Source of the DNA: Bombella sp. ESL0385
GTDB taxonomy: Bacteria > Pseudomonadota > Alphaproteobacteria > Acetobacterales > Acetobacteraceae
Assembly: GCF_009725755.1 (NCBI RefSeq)
Contig: NZ_WNIJ01000001.1
Location: forward strand, 682,001 to 746,000
Reading direction: 5' to 3'
Length of the DNA: 64,000 nucleotides
Of the stretch, positions 50,864 through 60,715 are shown piece by piece. Position numbers and translations under genes: made by a program. The notes under the pieces were generated by a model. That model made no database searches, was not told where the DNA came from, and worked only from the letters and a program-made list of their open reading frames with translations. Every line of letters starts with the position of its first letter. Positions within the stretch are counted from its first letter, which is position 1.

Positions 50864-52657
50864 ATGGAAAGTAGCAAAAGATTTATCCTCGCTTTTGGCT
50901 TATCAGCGTTAATTCTGATTGGCTTTAATTTTCTTGTGCCGCAGAAAGCGCATAAGCCAGAGGCCGCGCCCCCACCGGCTCCGGCCTCTGTTGTGGCGAA
51001 TCAATCGCCCGCTGTTACGACTCCTATGGCCTCTCCGGCTGTGGCAGAGGCAGCACAGGACGACCACAAAGAGCATCGTCTAGCGGTGCGGAGTCCTGAT
51101 GTGCAAGGCTCCTTCAATCTGCGCGGGGCGCGGTTGGATGATTTGGAGCTTACGCGCTATCGCGAAACGATCGCCCATGATAGTCCGCTCGTGCGGTTGT
51201 TGGATAAAGCAGGCAGCAAAATGCCGACCTATCTTGTGTTAGGCTGGCAGAATGGGGAGGGGGATAAAACCCGTGTGCCTGATGAGCAATCCCTCTGGCA
51301 GGTCGATGGTGGGCAGGAGGCCCTTACACCAGAGCAGCCCGTGACGCTTTATTGGGATAATGGCGCGAATGTGCGCTTCATTATTCATTTAGCGCAGGAT
51401 CGTCACTATATGGTGACGGTACGGCAGGAGGTGGAGAATCACTCTGGCCAGCCTGTCTCACTTTATCCTTTCCAACGGATACAGCGTGATTATCTGCCGC
51501 AAAACACAGGCTCTTTAACAGAGTTTGAGGGCCTTGTTTCCGTCATGGAAAATGACCTGACACGCAATGGGTATAAAGACATTCGTGGTGATGCTGGCAA
51601 GCCGAATCATGTCTCGTGGGAGGCCACGAGCAAAGGTGGTTGGGGTGGCATTACGGATAAATATTGGTTAGCAGCCATCGGGGCGGATTCGGCTTTGCCT
51701 GTCCGTTTGCAAGAAAGTTACCTCCCACAGAGCGGCTCTTATCGCGCAACCTTTACCCCACAAGAGCCGATGGTCATTCAGGATGGTGCGCGGCTAGGGC
51801 AGGGGAGTTACCTGTTTGCTGGTGCGAAAGAACCCGGATTGCTGCGTTATTATGGCCGCAAGCTAGGTTTGCCCCGCTTTGATGATAGTATTGATTTCGG
51901 TTGGAGTGCTTTCTCCTACCTGAATAAGCCCATCCTTTTCGTGCTGCATTGGCTTTATATCCATATTGGTAATTTCGGCCTTGCTTTGATGGCTTTAACG
52001 CTGTTGGTGAAGATTGTTCTCTTTCCCTTGGCGTCTAAAGCGGCACAATCATCAGCACGTATGCGGCTCGTGGCCCCTAAAGTCACGGAGATACGGCAGA
52101 AATATAAAGATGACCCGGTGACGATGAATCAGAAGGTCATGGCCTTGTATAAGGAGGAGCAAATTAACCCGGTTGGGGGTTGTTTGCCGATGCTTATCCA
52201 AGCTCCTATCTTCTTCTGCTTGTATAAGATGCTGAATCTGAGCATTGATGAGCGGCACGCGCCCTTCTTTGGGTGGATTAAGGACCTCTCCGTCCCAGAC
52301 CCAACAAATCTGTTTAACTTATTTGGTCTCTTGCCGTTTGACCCAACCCATATTTTCTCCTTCTTGCATCTTAGCGTCTGGGGAGCGGCATTGGGCATTA
52401 CCTTCTGGCTGTTGCAGAAGCATAGCATGATTCAGATGGACCCAGCACAGGCACGGATTATGCAATTCATGCCGGTGGTGTATGTCTTTGTGATGTCGAG
52501 CTTTCCTGCTGGTCTGCTGGTTTATTATACATGGAACAACGTGCTGACCTTCCTCCAGCAACATTATATCGAGCGGCGGACGGCCCTGCCTGTACCGTTG
52601 ATGAAGCTGGGCGGGCGCGCTTTGCGTAAACGCTTTGGCAAGAAGAACGAGCCGTGA
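50864..52657 (+). CDS. yidC: Membrane protein insertase YidC
   Basis: Inner-membrane insertase acting alone or with SecYEG. It has an N-terminal helix (about 7-26), a Pro/Ala-rich spacer, a periplasmic beta-sandwich domain (about 70-350) and five C-terminal helices including LVKIVLFPLASKAAQSSARM with the groove Arg region and the PVGGCLPMLIQAPIFFCLY segment. 597 residues, slightly above E. coli. Its TGA overlaps the ATG of engB (TGATG). Confidence 0.96.
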   Translation: MESSKRFILAFGLSALILIGFNFLVPQKAHKPEAAPPPAPASVVANQSPAVTTPMASPAVAEAAQDDHKEHRLAVRSPDVQGSFNLRGARLDDLELTRYRETIAHDSPLVRLLDKAGSKMPTYLVLGWQNGEGDKTRVPDEQSLWQVDGGQEALTPEQPVTLYWDNGANVRFIIHLAQDRHYMVTVRQEVENHSGQPVSLYPFQRIQRDYLPQNTGSLTEFEGLVSVMENDLTRNGYKDIRGDAGKPNHVSWEATSKGGWGGITDKYWLAAIGADSALPVRLQESYLPQSGSYRATFTPQEPMVIQDGARLGQGSYLFAGAKEPGLLRYYGRKLGLPRFDDSIDFGWSAFSYLNKPILFVLHWLYIHIGNFGLALMALTLLVKIVLFPLASKAAQSSARMRLVAPKVTEIRQKYKDDPVTMNQKVMALYKEEQINPVGGCLPMLIQAPIFFCLYKMLNLSIDERHAPFFGWIKDLSVPDPTNLFNLFGLLPFDPTHIFSFLHLSVWGAALGITFWLLQKHSMIQMDPAQARIMQFMPVVYVFVMSSFPAGLLVYYTWNNVLTFLQQHYIERRTALPVPLMKLGGRALRKRFGKKNEP

Positions 52658-53319
52658 TGCCACATCATATCCCTGCTCTGAGTGAGGAAGAACTTGAGGA
52701 AGGTCGGCGGCTTTTTGCAGGCCCTTGTGACTTCTTCTTCGGCGCGCAGACGATCGAGCAGCTTCCCCCGCCAGAGCGGGCAGAGGTGGCGTTTGCAGGA
52801 CGCTCTAATGTAGGCAAATCCAGCATCATTAACGCTTTGACGGGGCGGCGGGCTTTGGCCCGTGCCTCATCAGAGCCGGGGCGGACAAAGCAGCTTAATT
52901 TCTTCGACCTCGGCGGGCGTCTTTCTTTGGTGGATATGCCGGGTTATGGCTTTGCTAAAGCCTCCAAAGCGGTGAAGGAAGATTGGCAGAGGACGATGTT
53001 CGCTTATTTGCGTGGTCGTCCGAATCTGGCTCGTGTGATTTTGCTGATTGATGGCCGGGTTGGCCTTAAGGCCTCTGATAAAGAGGTCTGTGCCCTTTTG
53101 GATAAAGCGGCGGTTGTCTTTCAAATCGTGCTGACAAAATGCGATGCTTTATCCCCCACGGTTCTAACAGAGCGTGTGAAGGAAGTGGAAGCCTTGGCGA
53201 AAAGCCATGCGGCAGCTTTCCCCCATATTGTGGCGACAAGTAGTACAACTGCGTTGGGTATTGCGGAATTGCGTGGCATAATAGCGCAGTTTGCTGAACC
53301 CGCTATTGGGCGTCCTTGA
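52657..53319 (+). CDS. engB: Ribosome biogenesis GTPase EngB/YsxC
   Basis: GTPase needed for late 50S assembly. AFAGRSNVGKSSIINALTG (G1), the RTKQLNFF switch (G2), DMPGYGFA (G3) and LTKCDAL (G4) are the family motifs in 220 residues. ATG 52657 overlaps the yidC stop; the GTG at 52654 is less likely. yidC-engB-argB is a common alphaproteobacterial order. Confidence 0.95.
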   Translation: MPHHIPALSEEELEEGRRLFAGPCDFFFGAQTIEQLPPPERAEVAFAGRSNVGKSSIINALTGRRALARASSEPGRTKQLNFFDLGGRLSLVDMPGYGFAKASKAVKEDWQRTMFAYLRGRPNLARVILLIDGRVGLKASDKEVCALLDKAAVVFQIVLTKCDALSPTVLTERVKEVEALAKSHAAAFPHIVATSSTTALGIAELRGIIAQFAEPAIGRP

Positions 53320-53345
53320 AAAATAGTGTCTGAGAGTGAATGGTC

Positions 53346-54284
53346 ATGTCTTCTTCATCCTCCCCTCCTATGCCACTCCCGGAAGAATTTCTGGCGTCCG
53401 ATAAATTAAGCGAGCAAGAGCAAGCGGCTATTCTTGCAGGGGCTTTGCCTTATCTGCGTCGCTATGCCGGTGATACTATTGTGGTGAAATATGGCGGCCA
53501 TGCAATGGTTGAGAATGACCTTGCCGCGACATTTGGGCGCGATATTGCCTTGCTCAAGCTTGTGGGGATTAACCCCATCGTGGTGCATGGCGGGGGGCCG
53601 CAAATTAACGCTATGATGAAGCGTCTGGGGGTTGAAGCCCAGTTCGTGGACGGGCTGCGCGTGACAGACCGTGAGATGATTGATGTCATCGAGATGGTCC
53701 TCTCCGGTACGGTCAATAAGCAAGTGGCAGACCTTATCAGCCATGCAGGGGCCTTGGCCGTTGGGATTTCCGGCCGGGATGGGCGTTTGATTCAGGCCGA
53801 GCGGTTAGTCCATTATCGCCGGGGTGATGCGGCACATCAGGAGGCTATAGACCTCGGCTTTGTCGGCACGCCTGTGCGGGTGGAGCCGCGCGTTCTTTAT
53901 GCGCTTTTAGGGGCGGGGTTGATTCCCGTTGTTGCTCCTTTAGGGGCCGGTAAGGAAGGCGAGATTTATAACATTAATGCCGATACAGCCGCCGGGGCCG
54001 TAGCGGGGGCTGTGCGGGCCTCTCGTCTATTGATGCTGACCGATGTACCCGGTGTTTTGGATGAGCATGGTAAGCGCATTGAGGAGCTTACCGCAGCAGA
54101 GGCACGCCGGCTTATTAAAGAGGGGCATATCACAGGCGGGATGATTCCGAAGGTGGAGACATGCCTTAAAGCCGTGCAAGCAGGGGCTAAGGCTGCGGTT
54201 ATTTTGGATGGTCGCGTGCCTCATACATGCTTGCTAGAGCTGTTTACCCGCGCTGGACCGGGCACGCTCATCACGGCAGAATGA
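53346..54284 (+). CDS. argB: Acetylglutamate kinase
   Basis: Second step of arginine synthesis. Amino-acid-kinase fold with VVKYGGHAM, VHGGGPQIN, GLRVTDREMIDV and LMLTDVPGVLD; 312 residues with an N-terminal helix of the kind found in arginine-inhibited hexameric enzymes, so feedback inhibition is likely. ATG 53346 is favoured by GAGAG nine bases upstream over ATG 53340. Confidence 0.95.
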   Translation: MSSSSSPPMPLPEEFLASDKLSEQEQAAILAGALPYLRRYAGDTIVVKYGGHAMVENDLAATFGRDIALLKLVGINPIVVHGGGPQINAMMKRLGVEAQFVDGLRVTDREMIDVIEMVLSGTVNKQVADLISHAGALAVGISGRDGRLIQAERLVHYRRGDAAHQEAIDLGFVGTPVRVEPRVLYALLGAGLIPVVAPLGAGKEGEIYNINADTAAGAVAGAVRASRLLMLTDVPGVLDEHGKRIEELTAAEARRLIKEGHITGGMIPKVETCLKAVQAGAKAAVILDGRVPHTCLLELFTRAGPGTLITAE

Positions 54285-54336
54285 GGAAAAGGGCACGCTA
54301 TTTGCCTTCATGATGGTTGTTAAAAAGGAATGAATT

Positions 54337-55167
54337 ATGGACCACGCAACGCTGCGTAAGCATGTAGAAACTTTGTGGGAGGACCGTGCAAGCCTCTCTC
54401 CTCAAACCAAAGGGGAGGCGCGCGATGTCGTAGAGGCTGCTCTGGCCGGGTTGGATAACGGGACCTTCCGTGTTGCAGAGCAAAAGGGCGAGGAGCGTAT
54501 TGTTCATGAATGGCTGAAGAAGGCCGTTCTTATGTCCTTCCGTCTTTATGAGTCCGAGCCTATGGCTTATGGCTGTGGTGGTGCCCCGGGCTTTGATAAA
54601 GTGCCGCTCAAATTTGCTGGTTGGGGCAAGGCTGAGTTCGAGAAAGCAGGCTTCCGCGCTGTACCGGGGGCTGTTGTACGGCGTTCGGCTTATATTGCGC
54701 CGGGTGTGGTTTTGATGCCCAGCTTCGTTAATCTCGGTGCCCGTGTGGAAAGCGGCACAATGGTTGATACATGGGCCACAGTGGGCTCCTGCGCTCAAAT
54801 TGGGAAGAACTGCCACATTAGTGGTGGGGCAGGGATTGGCGGGGTGCTGGAACCCCTCCAAGCCGCACCGGTGATTATTGGGGATGATTGCTTCATCGGC
54901 GCACGCTCTGAGGTGGCTGAGGGCGTCGTGGTCGAGCGTGGCTCTGTTCTCTCCATGGGGGTTTTCCTTGGGGCCTCCACGAAGATTGTGGATCGCACAA
55001 CAGGTGAGATTCATATGGGCCGTGTCCCGGCTTACTCTGTTGTTGTGCCGGGTACATTGCCACCCAAGACACCGGGTGGGCCTTCTTTAGCTTGCGCGGT
55101 CATCGTGAAGCGTGTGGATGAGCGGACACGCTCTAAAACATCCATCAATGAGCTCTTGCGCGACTGA
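54337..55167 (+). CDS. dapD: Tetrahydrodipicolinate N-succinyltransferase
   Basis: Step in the succinylase branch of lysine and meso-diaminopimelate synthesis. An N-terminal helical domain precedes a left-handed beta-helix ([17 protein letters not shown], then [13 protein letters not shown]) in 276 residues, the usual size. AAGGA stands eight bases before the ATG. dapE follows after eight bases, so consecutive-route enzymes are co-transcribed. Confidence 0.96.
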   Translation: MDHATLRKHVETLWEDRASLSPQTKGEARDVVEAALAGLDNGTFRVAEQKGEERIVHEWLKKAVLMSFRLYESEPMAYGCGGAPGFDKVPLKFAGWGKAEFEKAGFRAVPGAVVRRSAYIAPGVVLMPSFVNLGARVESGTMVDTWATVGSCAQIGKNCHISGGAGIGGVLEPLQAAPVIIGDDCFIGARSEVAEGVVVERGSVLSMGVFLGASTKIVDRTTGEIHMGRVPAYSVVVPGTLPPKTPGGPSLACAVIVKRVDERTRSKTSINELLRD

Positions 55168-55175
55168 GTGACCTT

Positions 55176-56321
55176 ATGAGCCTGTCATCTTCCCTGCGGG
55201 ACCCGCTTGCCCTTGTGCAGGCCCTTCTTCGTTGTCGTTCTGTTACCCCGGCTGATGACGGAGCTTTGGGCGTCGTGGCAGAGGCGTTGGAGATGATGGG
55301 CTTTACCGTCAGAAGGTTGGCCTTTGGCCCTAAGGGGGAGGAGACCCCCAATCTTTATGCGCGGTTAGGGGAGGGTCGTCCCTGCCTTTGCTTTGCTGGT
55401 CATACAGATGTTGTGCCCCCCGGTGAGGGGTGGAGCAGCGACCCATTTGCGGGGGAGGTGCGCGAGGGTCGTATTTATGGCCGTGGTACAGCGGATATGA
55501 AAGGCGGTGTAGCGGCCGCTCTGGCCTCTGTAGCGCGCCGGCTGGAGGCCGGGCCTCTTAAAGGAAGCCTTGCCTTCCTGATTACAGGGGATGAGGAAGG
55601 CCCCGCGCATTACGGCACACGCTCCGTGTTGGAGTGGATGAAAGAGCAAGGGGAACAGCCTGATTTCTGCCTCCTGGGTGAGCCGACCAACCCAACGGAG
55701 ATGGGTGAGGTGATTAAGATTGGCCGCCGTGGCAGCATGAATGCCGTCATTGCGGTGCGTGGGGTGCAGGGGCATGTGGCCTATCCACATTTGGCAGATA
55801 ACCCCACCCATCGGCTTGTGAAGATTTTAAGTGACCTAACAGCGCGTGTGCTGGACCAAGGCAATGAGTGGTTCGCGCCCTCATCTTTGCAAATTACCAG
55901 CATTGATGTCGGTAATTCTGCAACGAATGTGATTCCCGCTACGGCACAAGCGCGGGTGAATATTCGCTTTAATGACCTCCATACGGGGGAAAGTCTTTCG
56001 GGCTGGATAGAGGATGTTGTGGCGTGCCATACAGCGCATGGCACGGTGGATGTCTCCATCAGTGGGGAAGCCTTTCGCACTATAGCGGGGGCGGAGGTAG
56101 AGCATCTCTCCCAAGCGGTGGAGGCTGTAACAGGGCAGACGCCGAAGCTCGATACTGGCGGGGGCACGTCCGATGCCCGTTTTATCACGCATTGCTGCCC
56201 TGTGGCGGAGTTCGGTCTCGTGGGGGCAACGATGCATAAATGTGATGAGCATGTCTCCCTCGCTTCATTGGAGGAGCTAACCCAGATTTACGGGGAGTTC
56301 ATGCAGCGTTTTGGTGTTTAA
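55176..56321 (+). CDS. dapE: Succinyl-diaminopimelate desuccinylase
   Basis: Zinc M20 peptidase-family enzyme that releases diaminopimelate. FAGHTDVVPPG (His, Asp), GRGTADMKGG (Asp), TGDEEGPAHYGT (Glu-Glu) and the final VGATMHKCDEHV (His) supply the metal and catalytic residues. 381 residues with a lid domain in the middle. It meets the AGE-family gene tail to tail, sharing the four bases TTAA for both stops. Confidence 0.96.
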   Translation: MSLSSSLRDPLALVQALLRCRSVTPADDGALGVVAEALEMMGFTVRRLAFGPKGEETPNLYARLGEGRPCLCFAGHTDVVPPGEGWSSDPFAGEVREGRIYGRGTADMKGGVAAALASVARRLEAGPLKGSLAFLITGDEEGPAHYGTRSVLEWMKEQGEQPDFCLLGEPTNPTEMGEVIKIGRRGSMNAVIAVRGVQGHVAYPHLADNPTHRLVKILSDLTARVLDQGNEWFAPSSLQITSIDVGNSATNVIPATAQARVNIRFNDLHTGESLSGWIEDVVACHTAHGTVDVSISGEAFRTIAGAEVEHLSQAVEAVTGQTPKLDTGGGTSDARFITHCCPVAEFGLVGATMHKCDEHVSLASLEELTQIYGEFMQRFGV

Positions 56322-57466
56322 GCGGGTGGGGCGTTAAGGATAGCCTGCCCCGCGCTATAGATATGATACAAGCTGCTAGCGGGCATATGGTCCGTTGCGC
56401 TGTTGCCTGCTTCATCTAGCCGGTCAATCCACCCACCAAAGAGCGTAGCAGGCGCGTATTGGGTGAAGAAAAGTTGGCTCATACGACATAGACGTTGATA
56501 CCGCGTAGCAGGATCAGCGGGCGCGTGTTGAGCGAGCAGGCGCATCATCTCCGTTTGGGGCCAGATGCGTGTTGTGGCCTCTAGTAGGGTACCATCATCA
56601 TATAACGCATCGGGTAGGAGTGGACCGGGAACAGTTTGGTGGAGGCGGTCATAGAGCTTATGTTGAGCCTTGCGTGCAGCAGTGGCGTGGGCACCTGTTG
56701 GGGCAAGGCGATGATACTCTCCTAACAGCCAGCACCATTCGGCTTGATGGCCGGGTTCGACACGATTGCGCCCATAGGGTTCTTCTGGCGTCCAAGCGGG
56801 GGTAAAGAACTCCAACAGCGCATCTGTCCCTTGAGGAATGAAGGCGCGCAGGGCCAGAGCCAGAATAGCTTCTGCATGATGGAGAAAAACCTCCCTTTGT
56901 GAGACTTCAAAAAGGGTCAGGCAGGCTTCCAGAAGATGCATATGCGGGTTTTGGGAATGTCGCTCAGAGAGGGCAGGAATAGCGTCACGATACCCCCCTT
57001 GAGGGGATGGAAAGAGGGCATCAATCTCAGCAAGGCTTTCCTCAGCTATGGTAAGGAGGGCTGTATCCCCGCTAAGGCGGTAGGCCCATCCATGGGCAAA
57101 GAGGATGAAAGCATGGCCGTAAAGGTCGCGCTTGGTGTCAGAGGGGGCAAGGTCCGGCCCTAAAGCAAAGACCCATCCCGCTTGACCATCAGCACGATGA
57201 TAGCGTTTGGTGAGTTGTGCCAAACAGGCCAAAGCGCGTTCTCCTGCTTTATAATGGCCGTTTAAAGCCGCTTGGCAATAAGTCGCAACCTGACGTGCTT
57301 GGACCATCAAACGGCGATGAGGGAGGGGGATGGGAGCGCCTGCAAAGGTGAGGCGTTCATGATACAAGCCAGCTTGTTCATCAAAACCAGCTTGGTTCCA
57401 GAGGGGTAGGGCCTTCTGGCATAACCATGAGTGCCATTGTGTTTGCTCTGTTGTGAGAGACGGCAT
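56318..57466 (-). CDS. AGE-family sugar epimerase/isomerase
   Basis: (Alpha/alpha)6-barrel enzyme of the N-acylglucosamine 2-epimerase family, 382 residues, which includes mannose isomerases and mannose-6-phosphate isomerase-like enzymes. Family active-site residues appear in RLMVQARQVA (Arg), NPHMHLLEA (His), EPGHQAEWCWLL (Glu, His), WPQTEMMR (Gln/Glu) and ASSLYHIY (His). Its ATG shares one base with the hldE stop (TAATG), so it is translationally coupled to heptose synthesis; a sugar or sugar-phosphate feeding the envelope is a reasonable guess. Confidence 0.85.
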   Translation of the reverse strand: MPSLTTEQTQWHSWLCQKALPLWNQAGFDEQAGLYHERLTFAGAPIPLPHRRLMVQARQVATYCQAALNGHYKAGERALACLAQLTKRYHRADGQAGWVFALGPDLAPSDTKRDLYGHAFILFAHGWAYRLSGDTALLTIAEESLAEIDALFPSPQGGYRDAIPALSERHSQNPHMHLLEACLTLFEVSQREVFLHHAEAILALALRAFIPQGTDALLEFFTPAWTPEEPYGRNRVEPGHQAEWCWLLGEYHRLAPTGAHATAARKAQHKLYDRLHQTVPGPLLPDALYDDGTLLEATTRIWPQTEMMRLLAQHAPADPATRYQRLCRMSQLFFTQYAPATLFGGWIDRLDEAGNSATDHMPASSLYHIYSAGQAILNAPPA

Positions 57467-58953
57467 TAGGGAACGTCCTTTAAAGGGTGCGTGTCATCCA
57501 TGATTTTAACGATGCGGCTTGTGGAATGGCCATCTAGCAGTGGAGCAAGGCAGACCCGTCCGCCATAGGCCTTGACGAAATCTCCCCCTACGACTTCATC
57601 CTCTTTGTAATCAGCCCCTTTAACGATGATGTCCGGTTTAAGGGCGGTAATGGTCTCAAGGGGGGTGTCCTCATCAAATAGAACAACAAGATCGACATGG
57701 CGTAGGGCGCGTATAACCGTTGCGCGGGCTTGCTCATGCTGCAAAGGCCGCCGTGGACCTTTGAGCCGTTTGATAGAAGCATCGCTATTGAGGGCTACAA
57801 TGAGTTTATCACCTTGCCCTGCAGCATATTGAACAAGGGCAACATGGCCGGGATGGAGCAAGTCAAAACAGCCATTCGTAAAGACGACCGAAGCCCCATG
57901 ACGCTTCCACGTCTCCACAATCGCACAGGCATCAGTAAGAGGGAGGTAAGAGCCGTTATCGGCAATTTCCGCGAGGAGATGCTGATGCAATTCCTCATGC
58001 GTCACATAGGCTGTGCCTAATTTGCTCACCGCAATAGCGGCGGCTGTGGTAGCCATAGTGACCGCGCTGGGGAGGGTATGACCATCGGCCAACGCGCAGG
58101 CGATTGTGGCGATGACCGTATCGCCCGCGCCAGAGACATCATACACCTCTGAAGGATGAGCTTGGCAATGGAGGGGGGCGGCCTCTTGCTGCCAGAGGGT
58201 CATTCCTTTCTCGGAGCGTGTGAGGAGGATATCGCTACCTGTAAGAGAGGCTATGGCTGTGCAGGCTTGTTCAATCTCTGCCTCCTCATCTAAGGCCCAT
58301 TCATGTCCAGTAGGCGGGCGGATAGAGGCGGTTTTTAACGCGGTGCGCAATTCTTGCCGGTTGGGTGTTAAAAGGCTTGCCCCACGATAGGCGGATATAT
58401 CAGCCCGTTTAGGGTCCACTAAGATAGGAATGTCCCGTGCGCGAGCGGCGGCAATAACATGTTGCAGCACATAATCAGACAGCACACCCTTGGCGTAGTC
58501 GGAGCAAATGAGGATGCGGCTTGTCTCTAACGCGGTGAGCGTTGCAGCAATGAGGGCATCCTCAACCGCACGGGGGAGGGGGTTCAGTTTCTCTTGGTCT
58601 AAGCGAACAATTTGTTGCCGCCCGCTAAGAACACGGGTTTTGGTAATGGTTGTCCAGTTAGGATCGGTGATAAGGCCCGTTAAAGCGATGTCCGACCATT
58701 GTGCTAGGGCCTGACGGAGTGTTTCTGCCGCAGGGTCCTTGCCTACAACTCCGATGAGATGGACCGGATGGCCAAGAGCCGCTGCATTCACCGCGACATT
58801 TGCGGCCCCACCGGGGGTTACATGCTCTTGAGTGTGCAATAAGACGGGGACGGGGGCCTCTGGGGAGATGCGATTGACCTCACCGCTAATATATTGGTCT
58901 AAAAGCAGGTCGCCCAGAATGGTGATGGTGCGGGTTGTTACAGGCTTGGACAA
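57466..58953 (-). CDS. hldE: Bifunctional heptose-7-phosphate kinase / heptose-1-phosphate adenylyltransferase
   Basis: Two steps in making ADP-heptose for the LPS inner core. The N-terminal PfkB-type kinase (about 1-325) shows ILGDLLLDQY, TPGGAANVAVN and DVSGAGDTV; the C-terminal nucleotidyltransferase (about 350-495) shows FTNGCFDLLHPGHV and LNSDASIKRLKGP. The 495 residues are full length. The start is TTG 58953 with AAGGGG nine bases upstream; the nearby ATG at 58960 is out of frame. Confidence 0.95.
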   Translation of the reverse strand: MSKPVTTRTITILGDLLLDQYISGEVNRISPEAPVPVLLHTQEHVTPGGAANVAVNAAALGHPVHLIGVVGKDPAAETLRQALAQWSDIALTGLITDPNWTTITKTRVLSGRQQIVRLDQEKLNPLPRAVEDALIAATLTALETSRILICSDYAKGVLSDYVLQHVIAAARARDIPILVDPKRADISAYRGASLLTPNRQELRTALKTASIRPPTGHEWALDEEAEIEQACTAIASLTGSDILLTRSEKGMTLWQQEAAPLHCQAHPSEVYDVSGAGDTVIATIACALADGHTLPSAVTMATTAAAIAVSKLGTAYVTHEELHQHLLAEIADNGSYLPLTDACAIVETWKRHGASVVFTNGCFDLLHPGHVALVQYAAGQGDKLIVALNSDASIKRLKGPRRPLQHEQARATVIRALRHVDLVVLFDEDTPLETITALKPDIIVKGADYKEDEVVGGDFVKAYGGRVCLAPLLDGHSTSRIVKIMDDTHPLKDVP

Positions 58954-58985
58954 AATACATACCCCTTCATAGAAGTCATAGGATG

Positions 58986-59786
58986 TTAGCGCGTTTGGGT
59001 TGCGAAGGGATTATCAGGATAACCAACATCCATCAGGCATAGCCCATCAGGTGGAGCCGTAGGGCCTGCTTTGCAGCGATTACGGGCCTCTAAGGCTGTT
59101 TTTACACGCTCGGGGGACCATTGATGATGGCCAACTAACGCTAACGTTCCCACCATATTGCGGACTTGATGATGGAGAAAAGAGCGTGCTTGTGTATCAA
59201 TATACACAGCCTCTCCCGAGCGTGTGATGGTCAGCTCATCCAAGGTGCGGAGGGCATCACGCGCTTGGCAAGCGACAGCACGGAAGGATGTAAAATCGTG
59301 ACTGCCGAGGAGGTGATTGGCCCCCGCCTGCATTGCCTCAATATCGAGCGGGGCGCGAATATGCCAGACAAAGCCCTCCTGCATCGCAGGCCGAGCCGGG
59401 CGGTTGAGGATGGTGTAACGATATCGCCGCCATGTTGCAGAGAAGCGGGCATTCCATCCATCCGGTGCGGGGGCAGCCTCTAAAATGGAGATAGGGTGGG
59501 GTTTGAGGTGATAGCCCAGCGCATCACGCACAGCTTTGCGGCTGAGCGGGGCATCTTCTGGGAAGTCTAAATGCGCGACAAGCCCCGCTGCATGCACGCC
59601 CGAATCCGTCCGCCCTGCCGTTACGCTGCTGACCTTGCGGCCCTGTGTGAGATGCTGCGCAGCTTCTTCAATCAGTTGTTGGACGGAAAGGCCGCTCTTT
59701 TGCCGCTGCCAGCCTACAAAGGGCCGTCCATCAAACTCAATACGAATAGCCCAGCGGCTAATACCGGGGGGAGCAGCATCAAACAA
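58986..59786 (-). CDS. truA: tRNA pseudouridine synthase A
   Basis: Makes pseudouridine at positions 38-40 of the tRNA anticodon arm. The catalytic Asp is in AGRTDSGVHA; RFSATWRRYRY, HDFTSFRA and FLHHQVRNMVG are further family motifs. 266 residues. The start is TTG 59786 with AAGGGA six bases upstream, overlapping the end of fmt by eight bases. The order def-fmt-truA is common. Confidence 0.94.
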   Translation of the reverse strand: MFDAAPPGISRWAIRIEFDGRPFVGWQRQKSGLSVQQLIEEAAQHLTQGRKVSSVTAGRTDSGVHAAGLVAHLDFPEDAPLSRKAVRDALGYHLKPHPISILEAAPAPDGWNARFSATWRRYRYTILNRPARPAMQEGFVWHIRAPLDIEAMQAGANHLLGSHDFTSFRAVACQARDALRTLDELTITRSGEAVYIDTQARSFLHHQVRNMVGTLALVGHHQWSPERVKTALEARNRCKAGPTAPPDGLCLMDVGYPDNPFATQTR

Positions 59787-60711
59787 AGCGGGTCCCTTTG
59801 CTAAGCGTGGTACCGCGGAGGAAGGCGTCTCGTGCCATCATGGCTCGCCCCGGTTTTTGAATTTGCTCAATACGCAAACAGCCTTGCCCGCACGCAATGG
59901 TTAAAGCGTTATCCAATATGGTGCCCGGCATAGGGGATGCAGCGGTGAGAGCAGTGGCTTCGGCGTCATCCACTAGCGTTACGGCCCCAATGCGATAGCT
60001 TTGCTCATCCAATAAGGCATAGCTTCCTGGCCAAGGGATAAAGGCCCGGATTTGCCGCTCAATCTCATGGGCGGGGCGTGTCCAATCGATATGCCCATCT
60101 TTGCGTTCTAAGCGCGGGGCGTAGCAGCTTTGGGCATCATCTTGCGGGAGAGGGGTGGGGTGCTCGGCTAAAGCACGGACGATTAAACGCCCACCACTCT
60201 CCGCTAATTTATCATGCAAGCTCCCAGCGGTATCCGTGGGGGTGATGGGTGTGGCCTCGGAGAGAATGACCGCCCCCGTATCAAGCCCTTTATCCATCTG
60301 CATAATGCAGACACCGCTTTTTTCATCCCCAGCGCGAATGGCTGATTGGATGGGCGAAGCCCCCCGCCAACGCGGCAGGAGGCTGGCATGAATATTTAAG
60401 CACCCAAGGCGGGGAGCATTAAGAATCGCCTCTGGAAGAAGCAACCCATAGGCCGCCACAATCGCCGCATCTGCGTTGAAGGATTGGAAGATAGCCAGCT
60501 CTTCCTCATTATGGCGCAGTCTTTCTGGGGTGCGAACAGGAATGTTTAGCGCATCTGCGGCCTCATGCACGGGTTGCCGGCGTAATGACTTCCCCCGGCC
60601 TGCGGGGCGTGGGGGCTGGGTATAGACGGCCACAATATCATGGCCCGCTTTTATAAGCGCATGAAGGGCAGGGACGGCAAAATCCGGCGACCCCATGAAG
60701 ATGAGGCGCAT
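59779..60711 (-). CDS. fmt: Methionyl-tRNA formyltransferase
   Basis: Formylates initiator Met-tRNA. Asn, His and Asp of the formyl-transfer site are in LNIHASLLPRWRGASPIQ and MQMDKGLDTGAVI; the C-terminal tRNA-binding domain begins near 205 (RKDGHIDWTRPAHEIERQ, part). 310 residues. It starts four bases after the def stop, fitting the formylation-deformylation pair. Confidence 0.96.
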   Translation of the reverse strand: MRLIFMGSPDFAVPALHALIKAGHDIVAVYTQPPRPAGRGKSLRRQPVHEAADALNIPVRTPERLRHNEEELAIFQSFNADAAIVAAYGLLLPEAILNAPRLGCLNIHASLLPRWRGASPIQSAIRAGDEKSGVCIMQMDKGLDTGAVILSEATPITPTDTAGSLHDKLAESGGRLIVRALAEHPTPLPQDDAQSCYAPRLERKDGHIDWTRPAHEIERQIRAFIPWPGSYALLDEQSYRIGAVTLVDDAEATALTAASPMPGTILDNALTIACGQGCLRIEQIQKPGRAMMARDAFLRGTTLSKGTRFV

Positions 60712-60715
60712 GGGT

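Noticed and set aside
54298-55014. A 238-codon open frame antisense to dapD.
   Set aside because: Opposite a complete dapD; Cys/His-rich low-likelihood protein produced by the hexapeptide codons on the other strand.
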